A stretch of DNA of 64,000 bases from Bacteroidales bacterium (GCA_017428325.1 JAFRRA010000004.1:62001-126000), one strand, 5' to 3'. Positions 42,106 through 51,492 are shown, numbered from the stretch's first letter. The notes: a model not told the origin generated them from the letters alone. Translations and numbers: made by a program.

Positions 42106-44013
42106 ATGAAAATATCGTCTATTGAGGATTTGAAGAAAATCCGTGAAAGAGCGAGTGTTCACCTGAAGCCACGCGAGCAGAGCGACCATCAGGACTCTTC
42201 TGCAACCTGTGGCCTGAAGAAGGGAACACCTAAAATACAGATCCTGACCTGCGGTGGTACAGGATGCAAGGCTTCTCAAAGCCATCTTATCGCCGATAAT
42301 TTCAAGAAACTGATTGCAGACAACAATCTTGAAGGCAAGGTTGAGGTCATCACTACAGGCTGCTTCGGTTTCTGCGAAAAAGGCCCTATTGTTAAAATAA
42401 TACCGGACAACACCTTCTATACAAAGGTTAAGCCTGAGGATACGGAAGAGATCTTCACCACGCACATCATTGGCGGAAAGAGAGTCAACAGGCTGCTGTA
42501 TGTGGATCCGAAGCGCAAGACTACAGTATCCGACTCAAAGCACATGGACTTCTACCGCAAGCAGGTCAGAATCGCTTTGAGAAACTGCGGACTCATTGAC
42601 CCTGAGGATATTGTGGAGTATATAGCTCGCGACGGATACTTTGCCCTCGCAGACTGTCTCCTCAACCGCAGCCCTAAAGCCGTGATTGACGAAATCAAGA
42701 AGTCCGGCCTCAGGGGAAGAGGCGGCGGAGGATTCCCTACCGGCCTCAAGTGGGAGATTGCTTCCAAGAACCAGTCAAAGGAGAAATATGTAGTCTGCAA
42801 TGCCGACGAGGGAGACCCTGGAGCATTTATGGACCGTTCCATCATGGAAGGAGATCCTAACTCTATCGTCGAGGCTATGGCAATCTGCGGTTATGCAATT
42901 GGAGCCAACCATGGCCTGGTTTACATCAGGGCAGAGTATCCTCTTGCTGTCGAGCGTCTTAAGATTGCCATCAAGCAGGCTAGGGAACTCGGTCTTCTCG
43001 GAAAGAAGATCCTTGGAACTTCATTCTCATTCGACATAAATATCAGATACGGTGCGGGAGCATTCGTATGCGGAGAAGAGACCGCCCTTATCCACTCTAT
43101 GGAAGGCCGCAGAGGAGAACCTACCCTCAAGCCGCCGTTCCCTGCAGAAAGCGGATACAACGGCAAGCCAACCAACGTGAACAATGTCGAGACCTTTGCA
43201 AACGTCCCAATCATCATCAACAAGGGAGCGGACTGGTTCGCCTCTATCGGAAGCGACCGTTCCAAGGGAACCAAGGTGTTCGCACTTGCCGGAAAGATCA
43301 ACAACGTAGGTCTGATCGAAGTCCCTATGGGAACCACACTTAGAGAGGTTATCTTCGATATCGGAGGCGGAATCAAGGGCGGCAAGCAGTTCAAGGCTGT
43401 TCAGACCGGAGGCCCTTCAGGAGGATGCCTTACGGAGAAGCACCTGGATACCCCTATCGATTTCGACACTCTTACCGCCGCCGGCAGTATGATGGGTTCC
43501 GGAGGTATGATCGTAATGGACGAAGACAACTGTATGGTTTCCGTAGCCCGTTTCTATCTCGACTTTATCGTTGGAGAGTCCTGCGGAAAATGTACTCCTT
43601 GCCGTATCGGCAACAAGAGGATGCTGGAAATCCTGGACAAGATCATTGCCGGAAACGGAACTATGCAGGATCTTGAAAAACTCAAGACTCTTGCCGGAGT
43701 CATCAAGGACACAGCGCTTTGCGGACTCGGGCAGACTTCCCCAAACCCTGTTCTCTCCACTCTGAGCAATTTCTGGGACGAGTATGTGGAGCACGTCAGG
43801 GACAAGAAGTGCCGCGCAAAGCAGTGCAAGGCCCTGCTCACCTACGTGATCAATCCTGAGAAGTGTATCGGCTGCCACGCCTGCGCAATGGGTTGTCCTG
43901 CCGGAGCTATCGAGGGCGTTCCGAGAAAGCCTCACGCAATCATCTTCTCAAAGTGCATCAAGTGCGGAATGTGCATGTCTCGATGCAAGTTCAAAGCAGT
44001 TTCAGTTGTCTAA
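42106..44013 (+). CDS. hydB: NADH-dependent [FeFe] hydrogenase flavoprotein subunit HydB (NuoF-like)
   Basis: HydB binds FMN and NADH and links NAD(H) to the [FeFe] hydrogenase. The ATG at 42106 (635 residues, MKISSIEDLKKIRERAS) is preferred because HydB-type proteins begin here; an in-frame ATG at 42025 adds 27 unrelated residues. An N-terminal thioredoxin-like [2Fe-2S] domain has CGGTGCKAS and CFGFCEKGP. The NADH/FMN domain shows GLRGRGGGGFPTGLKWE and NADEGDPGAFMDR. An N3-type [4Fe-4S] motif is SCGKCTPCRIGNKR, and two C-terminal ferredoxin clusters are CIGCHACAMGCP and CIKCGMCMSRC. This layout is that of electron-bifurcating HydABC enzymes. hydA follows after 12 nt. Confidence 0.94.
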   Translation: MKISSIEDLKKIRERASVHLKPREQSDHQDSSATCGLKKGTPKIQILTCGGTGCKASQSHLIADNFKKLIADNNLEGKVEVITTGCFGFCEKGPIVKIIPDNTFYTKVKPEDTEEIFTTHIIGGKRVNRLLYVDPKRKTTVSDSKHMDFYRKQVRIALRNCGLIDPEDIVEYIARDGYFALADCLLNRSPKAVIDEIKKSGLRGRGGGGFPTGLKWEIASKNQSKEKYVVCNADEGDPGAFMDRSIMEGDPNSIVEAMAICGYAIGANHGLVYIRAEYPLAVERLKIAIKQARELGLLGKKILGTSFSFDINIRYGAGAFVCGEETALIHSMEGRRGEPTLKPPFPAESGYNGKPTNVNNVETFANVPIIINKGADWFASIGSDRSKGTKVFALAGKINNVGLIEVPMGTTLREVIFDIGGGIKGGKQFKAVQTGGPSGGCLTEKHLDTPIDFDTLTAAGSMMGSGGMIVMDEDNCMVSVARFYLDFIVGESCGKCTPCRIGNKRMLEILDKIIAGNGTMQDLEKLKTLAGVIKDTALCGLGQTSPNPVLSTLSNFWDEYVEHVRDKKCRAKQCKALLTYVINPEKCIGCHACAMGCPAGAIEGVPRKPHAIIFSKCIKCGMCMSRCKFKAVSVV

Positions 44014-44025
44014 AACAGCCTCATT

Positions 44026-45789
44026 ATGAAACAGAATATATCACTGATAATAGATAATCACAAAGTCGTTGTCCCGGAAGGCACAACGATACTCGACGCT
44101 GCCAAGAGCATAGGAATCGTCATCCCTACGCTTTGCCACATGAACCTCAAGGGAACCTGCGCTGACAACCATCCGGCTTCCTGCCGCGTCTGCGTTGTGG
44201 AAGTCAAGGGCAGAAGAAACCTGGCCCCTGCCTGCAGCACCGCCTGCACAGAGGGTATGGAGGTAAAGACCAGCTCCATTAGGGTAATCAGGGCCCGCAA
44301 GACTGTCATTGAGCTCATGCTCAGCGACCACCCTAACGAGTGCCTTACCTGCCCTAAGAGCGGAAAGTGCGAGCTTCAGGCAGTTACCCAGCATCTTGCA
44401 ATCAACGAGACTCCTTATGCAGGAGAACTGTCGCTGAGAAAGAAGGAGATGACAGCATCCATCGTCAGGAATATGGACAAGTGCATATACTGCCGCAGAT
44501 GCGAGACTATGTGCAATGTCTACCAGACCGTTGGCGCTCTCGGAGCTGTTGGAAGAGGTTTCAACACCACCATCGCCCCTTCTTTCAACCGCAACCTCAA
44601 GGATACGGACTGCACATACTGCGGCCAGTGCGTTGCAGTATGCCCTGTAGGAGCTCTTACGGAAAGGACTTATACAGACCAGCTTATAGATGACCTGGAG
44701 AATCCTGAAAAGACCGTTATCGTCCAGACCGCCCCTGCTGTAAGGGTTGCCCTCGGCGAAGAGTTCGGAAACGCTCCGGGCAGCATCGTGACCGGCAAAC
44801 TGGTTGCTGCTCTCAAGGATCTGGGATTCGACTATGTCTTCGATACCGATTTCTCTGCAGACGCAACCATAATGGAGGAAGGCAGCGAGCTTCTGGAAAG
44901 GCTCACCAAGTTCCTGAAGGGAGACAAGAGCGTTCCTATTCCTCTGATGACTTCCTGCTGCCCTGCATGGGTTAACTTCTACGAGCATAACTTCCCGGAT
45001 CTTCTCCAGTATCCTTCAACGGCCCGTTCACCGCAGCAGATGTTCGGAGCCATTGCAAAGAACTACTGGGCAGAGAAGATGAACATTCCGCGCGAGAAAC
45101 TGGTTGTTGTTTCCGTAATGCCTTGTCTTGCAAAGAAATTCGAGTGCCAGAGGCCTGAGTTCGCCACCAACGGCAATCCGGATGTAGATTATTCAATCAC
45201 TACCAGGGAACTTGCAACCCTCATACGCAGGTCCAACATCAACTTCGAGACCCTGCCTCACATGGAATTCGACAATCCTCTTGGAGAAAGCACTGGCGCA
45301 GCTGCTATCTTCGGATCTACCGGCGGAGTGCTTGAAGCAGCCCTCAGGACCGCTTACGAGCTCCACACAGGCAAACCTCTTCCTAAGATAGACTTCACCG
45401 AAGTAAGGGGTATCGACAGCCTCAGGACAGCTACTATCGATTTCGACGGTTTTGCCCTCAACGTTGCCATTGCCTACGGCCTGGGTAACGCCCGTAAGCT
45501 GATGGAAGAGATCAGGGCCGGCAAGTGCAAGTACCACGTAATCGAGATCATGGCCTGCCCGGGCGGCTGCATCGGCGGCGGCGGACAGCCACTCCATCAC
45601 GGAGACTTCGAGATTATCAAGGCCCGCCAGAAGGCAATCTATGAGGAAGACAAGAACATGCCTCTAAGAAAGAGCCACGAGAACAAGAGCATTATTGAGA
45701 TGTACGAGAAGTATTTCGGCAAGCCTCTCAGCGAAAAGGCACACGCCCTTCTCCACACCCATTACTCAGACAAAACAATCAAGTACTAG
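44026..45789 (+). CDS. hydA: [FeFe] hydrogenase catalytic subunit HydA
   Basis: HydA reduces protons to H2 at the H-cluster. The 587-residue protein has an N-terminal [2Fe-2S] ferredoxin domain (TLCHMNLKG, CRVCVVEVKG), a His-ligated [4Fe-4S] site (HPNECLTCPKSGKCELQ), and two cubane motifs, CIYCRRCETMCN and CTYCGQCVAVCPVG. All three H-cluster signatures are intact: TSCCPAWVNF, MPCLAKKFE, and EIMACPGGCIGGGGQP. The lone C-terminal extra domain seen in some group A3 enzymes is not evident. With HydB and HydC this forms a trimer that in characterised relatives uses NADH and reduced ferredoxin together. It should accept electrons from the lysine route. Confidence 0.96.
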   Translation: MKQNISLIIDNHKVVVPEGTTILDAAKSIGIVIPTLCHMNLKGTCADNHPASCRVCVVEVKGRRNLAPACSTACTEGMEVKTSSIRVIRARKTVIELMLSDHPNECLTCPKSGKCELQAVTQHLAINETPYAGELSLRKKEMTASIVRNMDKCIYCRRCETMCNVYQTVGALGAVGRGFNTTIAPSFNRNLKDTDCTYCGQCVAVCPVGALTERTYTDQLIDDLENPEKTVIVQTAPAVRVALGEEFGNAPGSIVTGKLVAALKDLGFDYVFDTDFSADATIMEEGSELLERLTKFLKGDKSVPIPLMTSCCPAWVNFYEHNFPDLLQYPSTARSPQQMFGAIAKNYWAEKMNIPREKLVVVSVMPCLAKKFECQRPEFATNGNPDVDYSITTRELATLIRRSNINFETLPHMEFDNPLGESTGAAAIFGSTGGVLEAALRTAYELHTGKPLPKIDFTEVRGIDSLRTATIDFDGFALNVAIAYGLGNARKLMEEIRAGKCKYHVIEIMACPGGCIGGGGQPLHHGDFEIIKARQKAIYEEDKNMPLRKSHENKSIIEMYEKYFGKPLSEKAHALLHTHYSDKTIKY

Positions 45790-45806
45790 CCTAAAACAGA
45801 ATAGAT

Positions 45807-46283
45807 ATGGAAAAATTGTGCAACTCTGTCGTTGAAAAGATTAGGGCTATCTGTGACAAATTCGGAAACAAACCGGGAGAGCTTATCAACATACTTCACG
45901 AGTCCCAGCATACTGTGGGCTACCTTCCAATGGAAGTTCAGGCCATCATCGCCGAGAAACTCCACATCCCTGTCAGCAGGGTTTACGGTGTGGTTACCTT
46001 CTACACTTTCTTCACTATGGTTCCAAAAGGCAAGCATCCTGTTTCAGTTTGCCTTGGTACCGCCTGCTATGTAAGGGGTGCGGAGAAGATCCTGGAAGAA
46101 TTCAAGAGAACCCTTGGCATTGATGTCGGAGAAACCACCGAAGACGGACGCTTCTCCCTTGACTGTCTCAGATGCGTCGGCGCATGCGGCCTTGCCCCTG
46201 TGGCAATGGTTGGAGAGAAGGTATACGGCCACCTCAACCCTGCAGATATCAAGAAAATCATCAAGGATTTCTCCCAGGACTAG
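45807..46283 (+). CDS. hydC: Hydrogenase subunit HydC, NuoE-like [2Fe-2S] protein
   Basis: Thioredoxin-fold electron carrier of 158 residues, the third subunit of the HydABC hydrogenase. The [2Fe-2S] ligands are the four cysteines in CLGTACYVRG and CLRCVGACG. The N-terminal helical region contains ILHESQHTVGYLPMEVQ and VYGVVTFYTFFTM, both typical of NuoE/HndA. It starts 17 nt after hydA. The order hydB-hydA-hydC differs from the hydC-hydB-hydA seen in Thermotoga, but subunit content is complete. Confidence 0.94.
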   Translation: MEKLCNSVVEKIRAICDKFGNKPGELINILHESQHTVGYLPMEVQAIIAEKLHIPVSRVYGVVTFYTFFTMVPKGKHPVSVCLGTACYVRGAEKILEEFKRTLGIDVGETTEDGRFSLDCLRCVGACGLAPVAMVGEKVYGHLNPADIKKIIKDFSQD

Positions 46284-46301
46284 TTTTTTCCAACGATTTA
46301 C

Positions 46302-46309
46302 TATCTTTG
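46302..46309 (+). promoter_or_regulatory. Consensus -7 box directly before the L,D-transpeptidase gene
   Basis: TATCTTTG matches TAnnTTTG perfectly and ends 4 nt before the ATG at 46314. If used, the transcript would be leaderless. A -33 TTTG at the right distance was not found. Confidence 0.4.
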
Positions 46310-46313
46310 GAAC

Positions 46314-46943
46314 ATGAGACTGATTCTTGCTATTATTTGCCTTGTGTCGATGGCGTTTTGCCCAGACAGGGACACAGAGAGACAGAAGGAACTGAAAACC
46401 CTTCCAAAAGAAGTTAAACAGGTGATTCTGGTACAGAACCACAGATTGAGCCTGTGGAACAGGACAGACGGGAAAGGCGGTGTCTGGGAGAAAGCCTTTG
46501 AAGTGGAATGCCAGTATGGGAAGAACGGGCTTAAGGCTGACAGGCACGAGGGAGACGGAACCACCCCTATTGGGCTGTTCAAGGTGCTGTATTCATTTGG
46601 GAATGCGCCGGATCCGGGATCTGCACTGCCATACAAGCCAATAACCAGGACATCATACTGGTCCGGAGAAAAGGAAGACTACAACACCTGGGTGGAAGTG
46701 GAACCGGGCACCAGGGACATGAGCCATAGCGAACACCTCAGCCGCTACAAGGTATGCTACAAGTATTCAATGGTCATAGATTTCAATACCAATCCTGTAG
46801 TTTACGGCAAAGGCTCAGCGATATTTATCCATGTCCAGTATCCTGGAGACGAGACCACTATCGGATGTGTAACTGTATCTGAAGAATATATGCTCCGCCT
46901 GATCAAAGAATGCGGAGAAGGAACCTATCTCTGGGTTAAATAA
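46314..46943 (+). CDS. L,D-transpeptidase (YkuD) family exported protein
   Basis: Predicted periplasmic enzyme of 209 residues. The signal sequence MRLILAIICLVSMAFC ends in a cysteine that could be lipidated. The YkuD core has TTPIGLFKVLYSFG near residue 83. The active-site segment IHVQYPGDETTIGCVTVSEE contains the nucleophilic cysteine in the IGC motif and an upstream histidine. It would crosslink peptidoglycan 3-3 bonds or attach proteins, as in ErfK/YbiS relatives. In this family the residue after the Gly-Cys is often His or Val; Val occurs here. It lies 30 nt after hydC but probably has its own promoter, and a strong terminator follows. Confidence 0.86.
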   Translation: MRLILAIICLVSMAFCPDRDTERQKELKTLPKEVKQVILVQNHRLSLWNRTDGKGGVWEKAFEVECQYGKNGLKADRHEGDGTTPIGLFKVLYSFGNAPDPGSALPYKPITRTSYWSGEKEDYNTWVEVEPGTRDMSHSEHLSRYKVCYKYSMVIDFNTNPVVYGKGSAIFIHVQYPGDETTIGCVTVSEEYMLRLIKECGEGTYLWVK

Positions 46944-46970
46944 CAGACTTTGTTTATATATTATTTTAAA

Positions 46971-47012
46971 AAAAAGCAGGCACCCTGATTTGTCGGGGTG
47001 CCTGTCTTTTTT
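46971..47012. terminator. Bidirectional terminator between the transpeptidase and the lysine operon
   Basis: A 9-bp perfect stem (CAGGCACCC with GGGTGCCTG) is flanked by a run of A on the left and six T on the right. It can stop transcription from hydBAC and the transpeptidase, and from the kam-etf operon on the other strand. Confidence 0.88.
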
Positions 47013-47027
47013 GATGACGGAGAAGTA

Positions 47028-48035
47028 TTACTTCTTCACAATCATCTTGGAGAGCTTTTCGGTGAGCATAGGGATGATCTTGTGGACATCACCTACTATA
47101 CCTACATCGGCGACATTGAAGATAGGAGCAAACTTGTCCTTGTTGATGGCGATGATGAAATCACTCTCCTCCATACCTGCTAGGTGCTGGATGGCACCGC
47201 TGATACCGCAAGCCATGTAAAGGGCAGGCCTAACGGTTTTACCGGTCTGGCCGACCTGAACCTCGTGAGGCATAACGCCGGCATCAACCATGGCACGGGA
47301 AGAAGAAACCTGAGCTCCGATAACGTCTGCCAGAGCCTGGAGCTTTGCAAATCCCTCCGGATTTCCTACTCCACGGCCTCCAGAAACGAGGATCTTTGCC
47401 TCGGTGATATCTACCTTGCCCTTGTTCTCCTTAACGCTCTCAACGAGCTTAACCTTGAACTTGGCGTGGTCGAATGTAGGGTTGAAGGCTTCGATCTCAC
47501 CCTGGCGGTTCTCATCCTTGGTACCCTTCTGCATAACGCCCGGACGTACGGTTGACATCTGAGGCCTGTGCTCGGTACACATAATGGTAGCCATAAGGTT
47601 ACCGCCGAATGCAGGACGGGTCATAAGGAGTTCTCTCTCCTCGGAGATGTCCAGACCGGTGCAGTCTGCGGTAAGACCGGTAGCAAGTCTGGAAGCCAGC
47701 CTTGGACCAAGGTCACGTCCGATTGTGGTAGCGCCCAGAAGCACGATGCTAGGCTTGTAATGGTCGATAGCCTGGCTCATGGCCTGGGAGTACTGCTCGG
47801 TGAGATAGTGCTCAAGTTCAGGAGCGTCCATAACAACAACCTTGTCTGCACCCCATGCGATCAGTTCCTTTGCGCTTTCAGTATTCTTGTATCCAGGAAA
47901 GAAAGCCACAACCTTCTCTCCGAGAGCGTCTGCAAGCACTCTTGCCTTTCCCAAAAGTTCAAGAGCAACAGACTGGATCTTGCCGTCTCTTTGTTCGGCG
48001 AAAACGTAAACGTCTTTATAATCTGCTTTATTCAT
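47028..48035 (-). CDS. etfA: Electron transfer flavoprotein alpha subunit
   Basis: EtfA binds FAD and pairs with EtfB to deliver electrons to butyryl-CoA dehydrogenase. The 335-residue protein has the C-terminal ETF-alpha signature ALYMACGISGAIQHLAG, and the NADH-domain half starts MNKADYKDVYVFAEQRDG. It is the last gene of the lysine fermentation operon, 19 nt after etfB. In clostridial Bcd/EtfAB complexes the second FAD allows bifurcation between crotonyl-CoA and ferredoxin. Whether that happens here is inferred from context only. Confidence 0.95.
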   Translation of the reverse strand: MNKADYKDVYVFAEQRDGKIQSVALELLGKARVLADALGEKVVAFFPGYKNTESAKELIAWGADKVVVMDAPELEHYLTEQYSQAMSQAIDHYKPSIVLLGATTIGRDLGPRLASRLATGLTADCTGLDISEERELLMTRPAFGGNLMATIMCTEHRPQMSTVRPGVMQKGTKDENRQGEIEAFNPTFDHAKFKVKLVESVKENKGKVDITEAKILVSGGRGVGNPEGFAKLQALADVIGAQVSSSRAMVDAGVMPHEVQVGQTGKTVRPALYMACGISGAIQHLAGMEESDFIIAINKDKFAPIFNVADVGIVGDVHKIIPMLTEKLSKMIVKK

Positions 48036-48054
48036 TTCTTTCAGTATTAGGCAA

Positions 48055-48837
48055 TTAGATAATAAACTTCTCTTTCATCTTGGCGATGATGACATCTACG
48101 GCCTGCTCAGCGTCAACCTCATAGACCTGACCTGCGGCCTTGGTAGCCTTGGTAAATGCCTTCATAACCTTGGTTGGAGAACCCTTGAGTCCGAGTTTTC
48201 CAGGATCAATGTCGAGGTTAGCCTCTGTCCAGATCTCTACCTGGCGGTCGAAAGCGTCAACGATGCCTCCAACGCTCATGTATCTGGCCTTGTAGCCGGA
48301 TGCCAGAACGGTGAATACCGCTGGACCCTCAACATCCAGAATCTCATAGCCGTCCTCAGTCTCCTTCTTTACCCTGAAGTTGTTGCCGCCCTTGTACTCG
48401 CAGTCAACAACATAGGATACCTGAGGAAGAGCCAGATGCTCAGCCATTTCAGGACCTACCTGAGCGGTATCTCCATCGATGGCCTGGCGACCGGTGATGA
48501 TAAGGTCGTAAGGAATAGCCTTCAGTGCGCCGGCAAGAGCGTTTGAGGTTGCAAGAGTATCTGCACCTGCAAATGCCCTACTGGTAAGAAGGATAGCCCT
48601 GTCTGCCCCCATTGCGAAAGCTTCCCTGAGAACCAGGTCTGCCTGAGGAGGACCCATAGTGATTACAGTAACGTTAGCACCGCACTTCTCCTTCAGCTGA
48701 AGGGCAAGCTCGAGACCGCCCTTGTCGTCAGGATTCATAATGGAAGGAACGCCATCTCTTATGAGAGTGTGCTTTACCGGATCAATCTTTACAACGGTAG
48801 TGTCCGGAACTTGTTTTACACAAACTACTATATTCAT
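48055..48837 (-). CDS. etfB: Electron transfer flavoprotein beta subunit
   Basis: EtfB of 260 residues pairs with EtfA. Conserved blocks are the start NIVVCVKQVPDTTVVKIDP, DDKGGLELALQLKE and GRQAIDGDTAQVGPEMAEHL, which is the nucleotide-binding region. The NADH-binding role in bifurcating ETFs resides in this subunit, but sequence reading alone does not separate the bifurcating from the simple type. It lies 12 nt after the acyl-CoA dehydrogenase gene. Confidence 0.95.
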   Translation of the reverse strand: MNIVVCVKQVPDTTVVKIDPVKHTLIRDGVPSIMNPDDKGGLELALQLKEKCGANVTVITMGPPQADLVLREAFAMGADRAILLTSRAFAGADTLATSNALAGALKAIPYDLIITGRQAIDGDTAQVGPEMAEHLALPQVSYVVDCEYKGGNNFRVKKETEDGYEILDVEGPAVFTVLASGYKARYMSVGGIVDAFDRQVEIWTEANLDIDPGKLGLKGSPTKVMKAFTKATKAAGQVYEVDAEQAVDVIIAKMKEKFII

Positions 48838-48849
48838 AATCAGACTTTT

Positions 48850-49992
48850 TTACTTCTTGAACAATTTGGCGGCAATAACCATTCTCTGAACTTCTGAGGT
48901 ACCCTCGTAGATCTCGGTGATCTTGGCGTCCCTCATCATTCTCTCGACAGGATATTCCCTTGTGTAACCGTAACCTCCGTGGAACTGGACAGCCTTGGTA
49001 GTCATATCCATGGCTGTCTCGGCTGCAAAGAGCTTAGCCATAGCTGCGTCTGCACTGAAAGGCATTCCGTGATCCTTCTTCCAGGCTGCTGCCCTGACGA
49101 GGTATCTTGCTGCCTCGATTCTGGTCTGCAGGTCTGCAAGCTGGAACTGGGTGTTCTGGAACTGGCTCAGCGATTTTCCGAACTGCTTCCTTTCCTTGCA
49201 GTACTTTACGGTCTCGTCCATAGCGCCCTGAGCGATACCCAGAGCCTGAGCGGCGATACCGATACGTCCGCCATCCAGAGTCTTCATCGCAACAGCGAAT
49301 CCGCCACCGAGAGGGCCGAGCATATTTGCCTTAGGAACCCTGCAGTTCTCGAAAATGAGCTCGCAGGTAGCGCTGCCCCTGATACCCATCTTGTGTTCCT
49401 TCTTTCCGATGGAGAAGCCAGGAGTTGTAGCCTCCACGATGAAGGTGGTGATGCCCTTGTTGCCCTTGGACTTGTCTGTCATTGTGGCAATTACATAGAC
49501 ATCAGCCTCACCGGCGTTGGTGATGAATATCTTGGTTCCGTTGAGGATGTAGTCGTCTCCGTCTGTAACAGCCATAGTCTGCTGTGCGGAAGCGTCTGTT
49601 CCGGCGTTAGGCTCGGTAAGGCCGAAGGCTCCGATCCACTCGCCGCTGGCAAGCTTAGGGATGTACTTTTGCTTCTGCTCCTCGGTTCCGTTGTCAAGGA
49701 TAGCGTCCTCGCAGAGGGAAGTATGAGCGGAAACGATAACGCCTGTAGTTGCACAAACTCTTGAAAGCTCCTCTACTGCAATGGTGTACATTACGTGGTC
49801 TCCACCTGCTCCGCCGTAAACCTTAGGAGTCGGGATACCCAGTACGCCGAGCTTTCCGAGCTTCTTGATATTCTCCGTAGGGAATTTCTCTTCCTCGTCC
49901 ACTTCTGCAGCGATAGGCTTCACCTCCTTGTCGGCGAACTCCTTGATCATCTGCTGGAAGAGCTTCTGGGATTTAGTAAGTTCGAAATCCAT
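48850..49992 (-). CDS. bcd: Butyryl-CoA (short-chain acyl-CoA) dehydrogenase
   Basis: Reduces crotonyl-CoA to butyryl-CoA (the reverse of the oxidative direction in other bacteria) with ETF. The 380-residue protein has FGLTEPNAGTDAS for substrate and FAD contacts. The C-terminus has HGGYGYTREYPVERMMRDAK and then EIYEGTSEVQR, where the Glu of YEGTSE is the catalytic base of short-chain dehydrogenases. The neighbours etfA and etfB support the Bcd/Etf role. Spacing on both sides is 12 nt. Confidence 0.93.
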   Translation of the reverse strand: MDFELTKSQKLFQQMIKEFADKEVKPIAAEVDEEEKFPTENIKKLGKLGVLGIPTPKVYGGAGGDHVMYTIAVEELSRVCATTGVIVSAHTSLCEDAILDNGTEEQKQKYIPKLASGEWIGAFGLTEPNAGTDASAQQTMAVTDGDDYILNGTKIFITNAGEADVYVIATMTDKSKGNKGITTFIVEATTPGFSIGKKEHKMGIRGSATCELIFENCRVPKANMLGPLGGGFAVAMKTLDGGRIGIAAQALGIAQGAMDETVKYCKERKQFGKSLSQFQNTQFQLADLQTRIEAARYLVRAAAWKKDHGMPFSADAAMAKLFAAETAMDMTTKAVQFHGGYGYTREYPVERMMRDAKITEIYEGTSEVQRMVIAAKLFKK

Positions 49993-50004
49993 ATTGTTAA
50001 ATTT

Positions 50005-50670
50005 CTAAAGTTCTATCTTTTTCAAATCCGGTGAAATGATAAGCGTAGCCTCGGTTGCGGCCTGAACCTGCTCAACAGTGAATTCAGGGTTGATTTCGCT
50101 GAGGACGATTCCTTCCGGGGTAATGTTCATTACACCCATCTCGGTGATGATCATATTGACCTGTCCTGCTGCTGTAAGAGGCAAATGGCACTTCTTCAGG
50201 ATCTTAGGGTTGCCCTTCGCAGTGTGCTCCATCGTGAGGATAACTCTGTTGGCACCAACCAGAAGGTCCATGGCGCCACCCATTCCAGGAGCTCTCTTTC
50301 CAGGGATGATCCAGTTTGCAAGGTCACCCTTCTCGTCAACTTCCAGAGCGCCGAGGAAGGTTACATTGATGTGGCCTCCGCGAACCATACCGAAGCTGGT
50401 AGCGGAGTCGAAGGATGCGGCACCTGCCTCGTGGGAAATGTATCCGCCACCGGCATCGATCCAGTGAGGATCCCTTGTTCCGCCGGAAAGTGCAGGATCT
50501 GCAGCCATTCCAAGGCATCCGTTCTCAGACTGGATTGTCACAGTCACTCCCTCAGGGAGATAGTTAGGAATAAGGGTAGGAAGACCGATACCCAGATTCA
50601 CAACGTCACCGTCCTTTACTTCCAGGGCAGCACGCTTGGCAATAAACTCTCTAATTTGCTGTTTATCCAT
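50005..50670 (-). CDS. atoA: Acetate/butyrate:acetoacetate CoA-transferase beta subunit
   Basis: One half of a class I CoA-transferase, 221 residues. The catalytic glutamate is in SENGCLGMAADPA near residue 50, and the start has FIAKRAALEVKDGDVVNLGI. It should swap CoA between butyryl-CoA and acetoacetate, freeing butyrate and giving acetoacetyl-CoA. The alpha subunit is encoded at the operon's other end (59204-59878), 8.5 kb away, which is unusual for a pair normally adjacent. It sits 31 nt after kamE. Confidence 0.9.
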   Translation of the reverse strand: MDKQQIREFIAKRAALEVKDGDVVNLGIGLPTLIPNYLPEGVTVTIQSENGCLGMAADPALSGGTRDPHWIDAGGGYISHEAGAASFDSATSFGMVRGGHINVTFLGALEVDEKGDLANWIIPGKRAPGMGGAMDLLVGANRVILTMEHTAKGNPKILKKCHLPLTAAGQVNMIITEMGVMNITPEGIVLSEINPEFTVEQVQAATEATLIISPDLKKIEL

Positions 50671-50701
50671 AATCGAATATTTAATGAATTAATATTGTTA
50701 G

Positions 50702-51490
50702 TTACTTATTGTTCCTTTTAACGAATTCCTCAGCGATGAAGCTAGCCACATCATCAGCATAGGTGTTGGTGCCGAATCCTGCGTCATATCCAAGCTCCTT
50801 TGCAAGCTCGTGACTGATACGGGCTCCGCCGCAGACCACTATCATCTTGTCTCTCAATCCCTCAGCGTCCATAAGCTCGATGAGGTTGGTCAGGTTCTGG
50901 ATATGCACGTCCTTCTGCGTTACAGTCTGGCTTACAAGAAGCGCATCCGCCTTGAGCTCGATGGCCCTTGCCAGGAACTCCTCGTTCGGAACCTGGCTGC
51001 CAAGGTTGTATGCCTCGATCATCCTGTAACGCTCCAGACCATAGTGTCCGGCATATCCCTTCATATTCATAATCGCGTCTATACCTACCGTGTGGGCATC
51101 GGTTCCGGTGCTGGCTCCAACCACCACCAGAGGGCGTCCGATTTTTTCCTGAATGAAATCGTCGCAAGCCTCCATGCTCATAGTCTTGGATTCTACCTTT
51201 GGTACGTATATGTCTGCGTAATTAACTGTCATAGTGCTGCTTCCGTAGCAGTTGAAGAAGGTGAAGCCCGGTGTAAGCTCCTGGGAGAACACTACCAGAG
51301 GGTTCTCGAATCCCATCTTCTTCAGCAGCTGCTTTGCGGCCTCGATGGCTTCCGGACCGGCCGGAACAGGGAGGGTGAAACTGAGCTGCACCTTGCCGTC
51401 GTTCATCGTATCTCCGTACGGCTTCACTTTCTTAAGGTCAAGAGTCTTGTCGTAATTCTTGGCCTCCATTGAATATAGACCTTCACTCAT
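50702..51490 (-). CDS. kamE: Beta-lysine 5,6-aminomutase beta subunit KamE
   Basis: KamE binds adenosylcobalamin and, with KamD, moves the terminal amino group of beta-lysine to carbon 5. The 262-residue protein has the cobalamin motif with D-x-H-x-x-G in STGTDAHTVGIDAIMN, followed by MKGYAGHYGLERYRM. The PLP lysine of the family lies upstream in this region but was not pinned to one residue. Adjacent kamD and reactivase genes support it. The reading frame is 2 nt from kamD. Confidence 0.94.
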   Translation of the reverse strand: MSEGLYSMEAKNYDKTLDLKKVKPYGDTMNDGKVQLSFTLPVPAGPEAIEAAKQLLKKMGFENPLVVFSQELTPGFTFFNCYGSSTMTVNYADIYVPKVESKTMSMEACDDFIQEKIGRPLVVVGASTGTDAHTVGIDAIMNMKGYAGHYGLERYRMIEAYNLGSQVPNEEFLARAIELKADALLVSQTVTQKDVHIQNLTNLIELMDAEGLRDKMIVVCGGARISHELAKELGYDAGFGTNTYADDVASFIAEEFVKRNNK

Positions 51491-51492
51491 AT

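Noticed and set aside
44041-44988. 315-codon minus-strand frame in hydA
   Set aside because: It is a shadow of the cysteine-rich hydA reading frame with no independent support.
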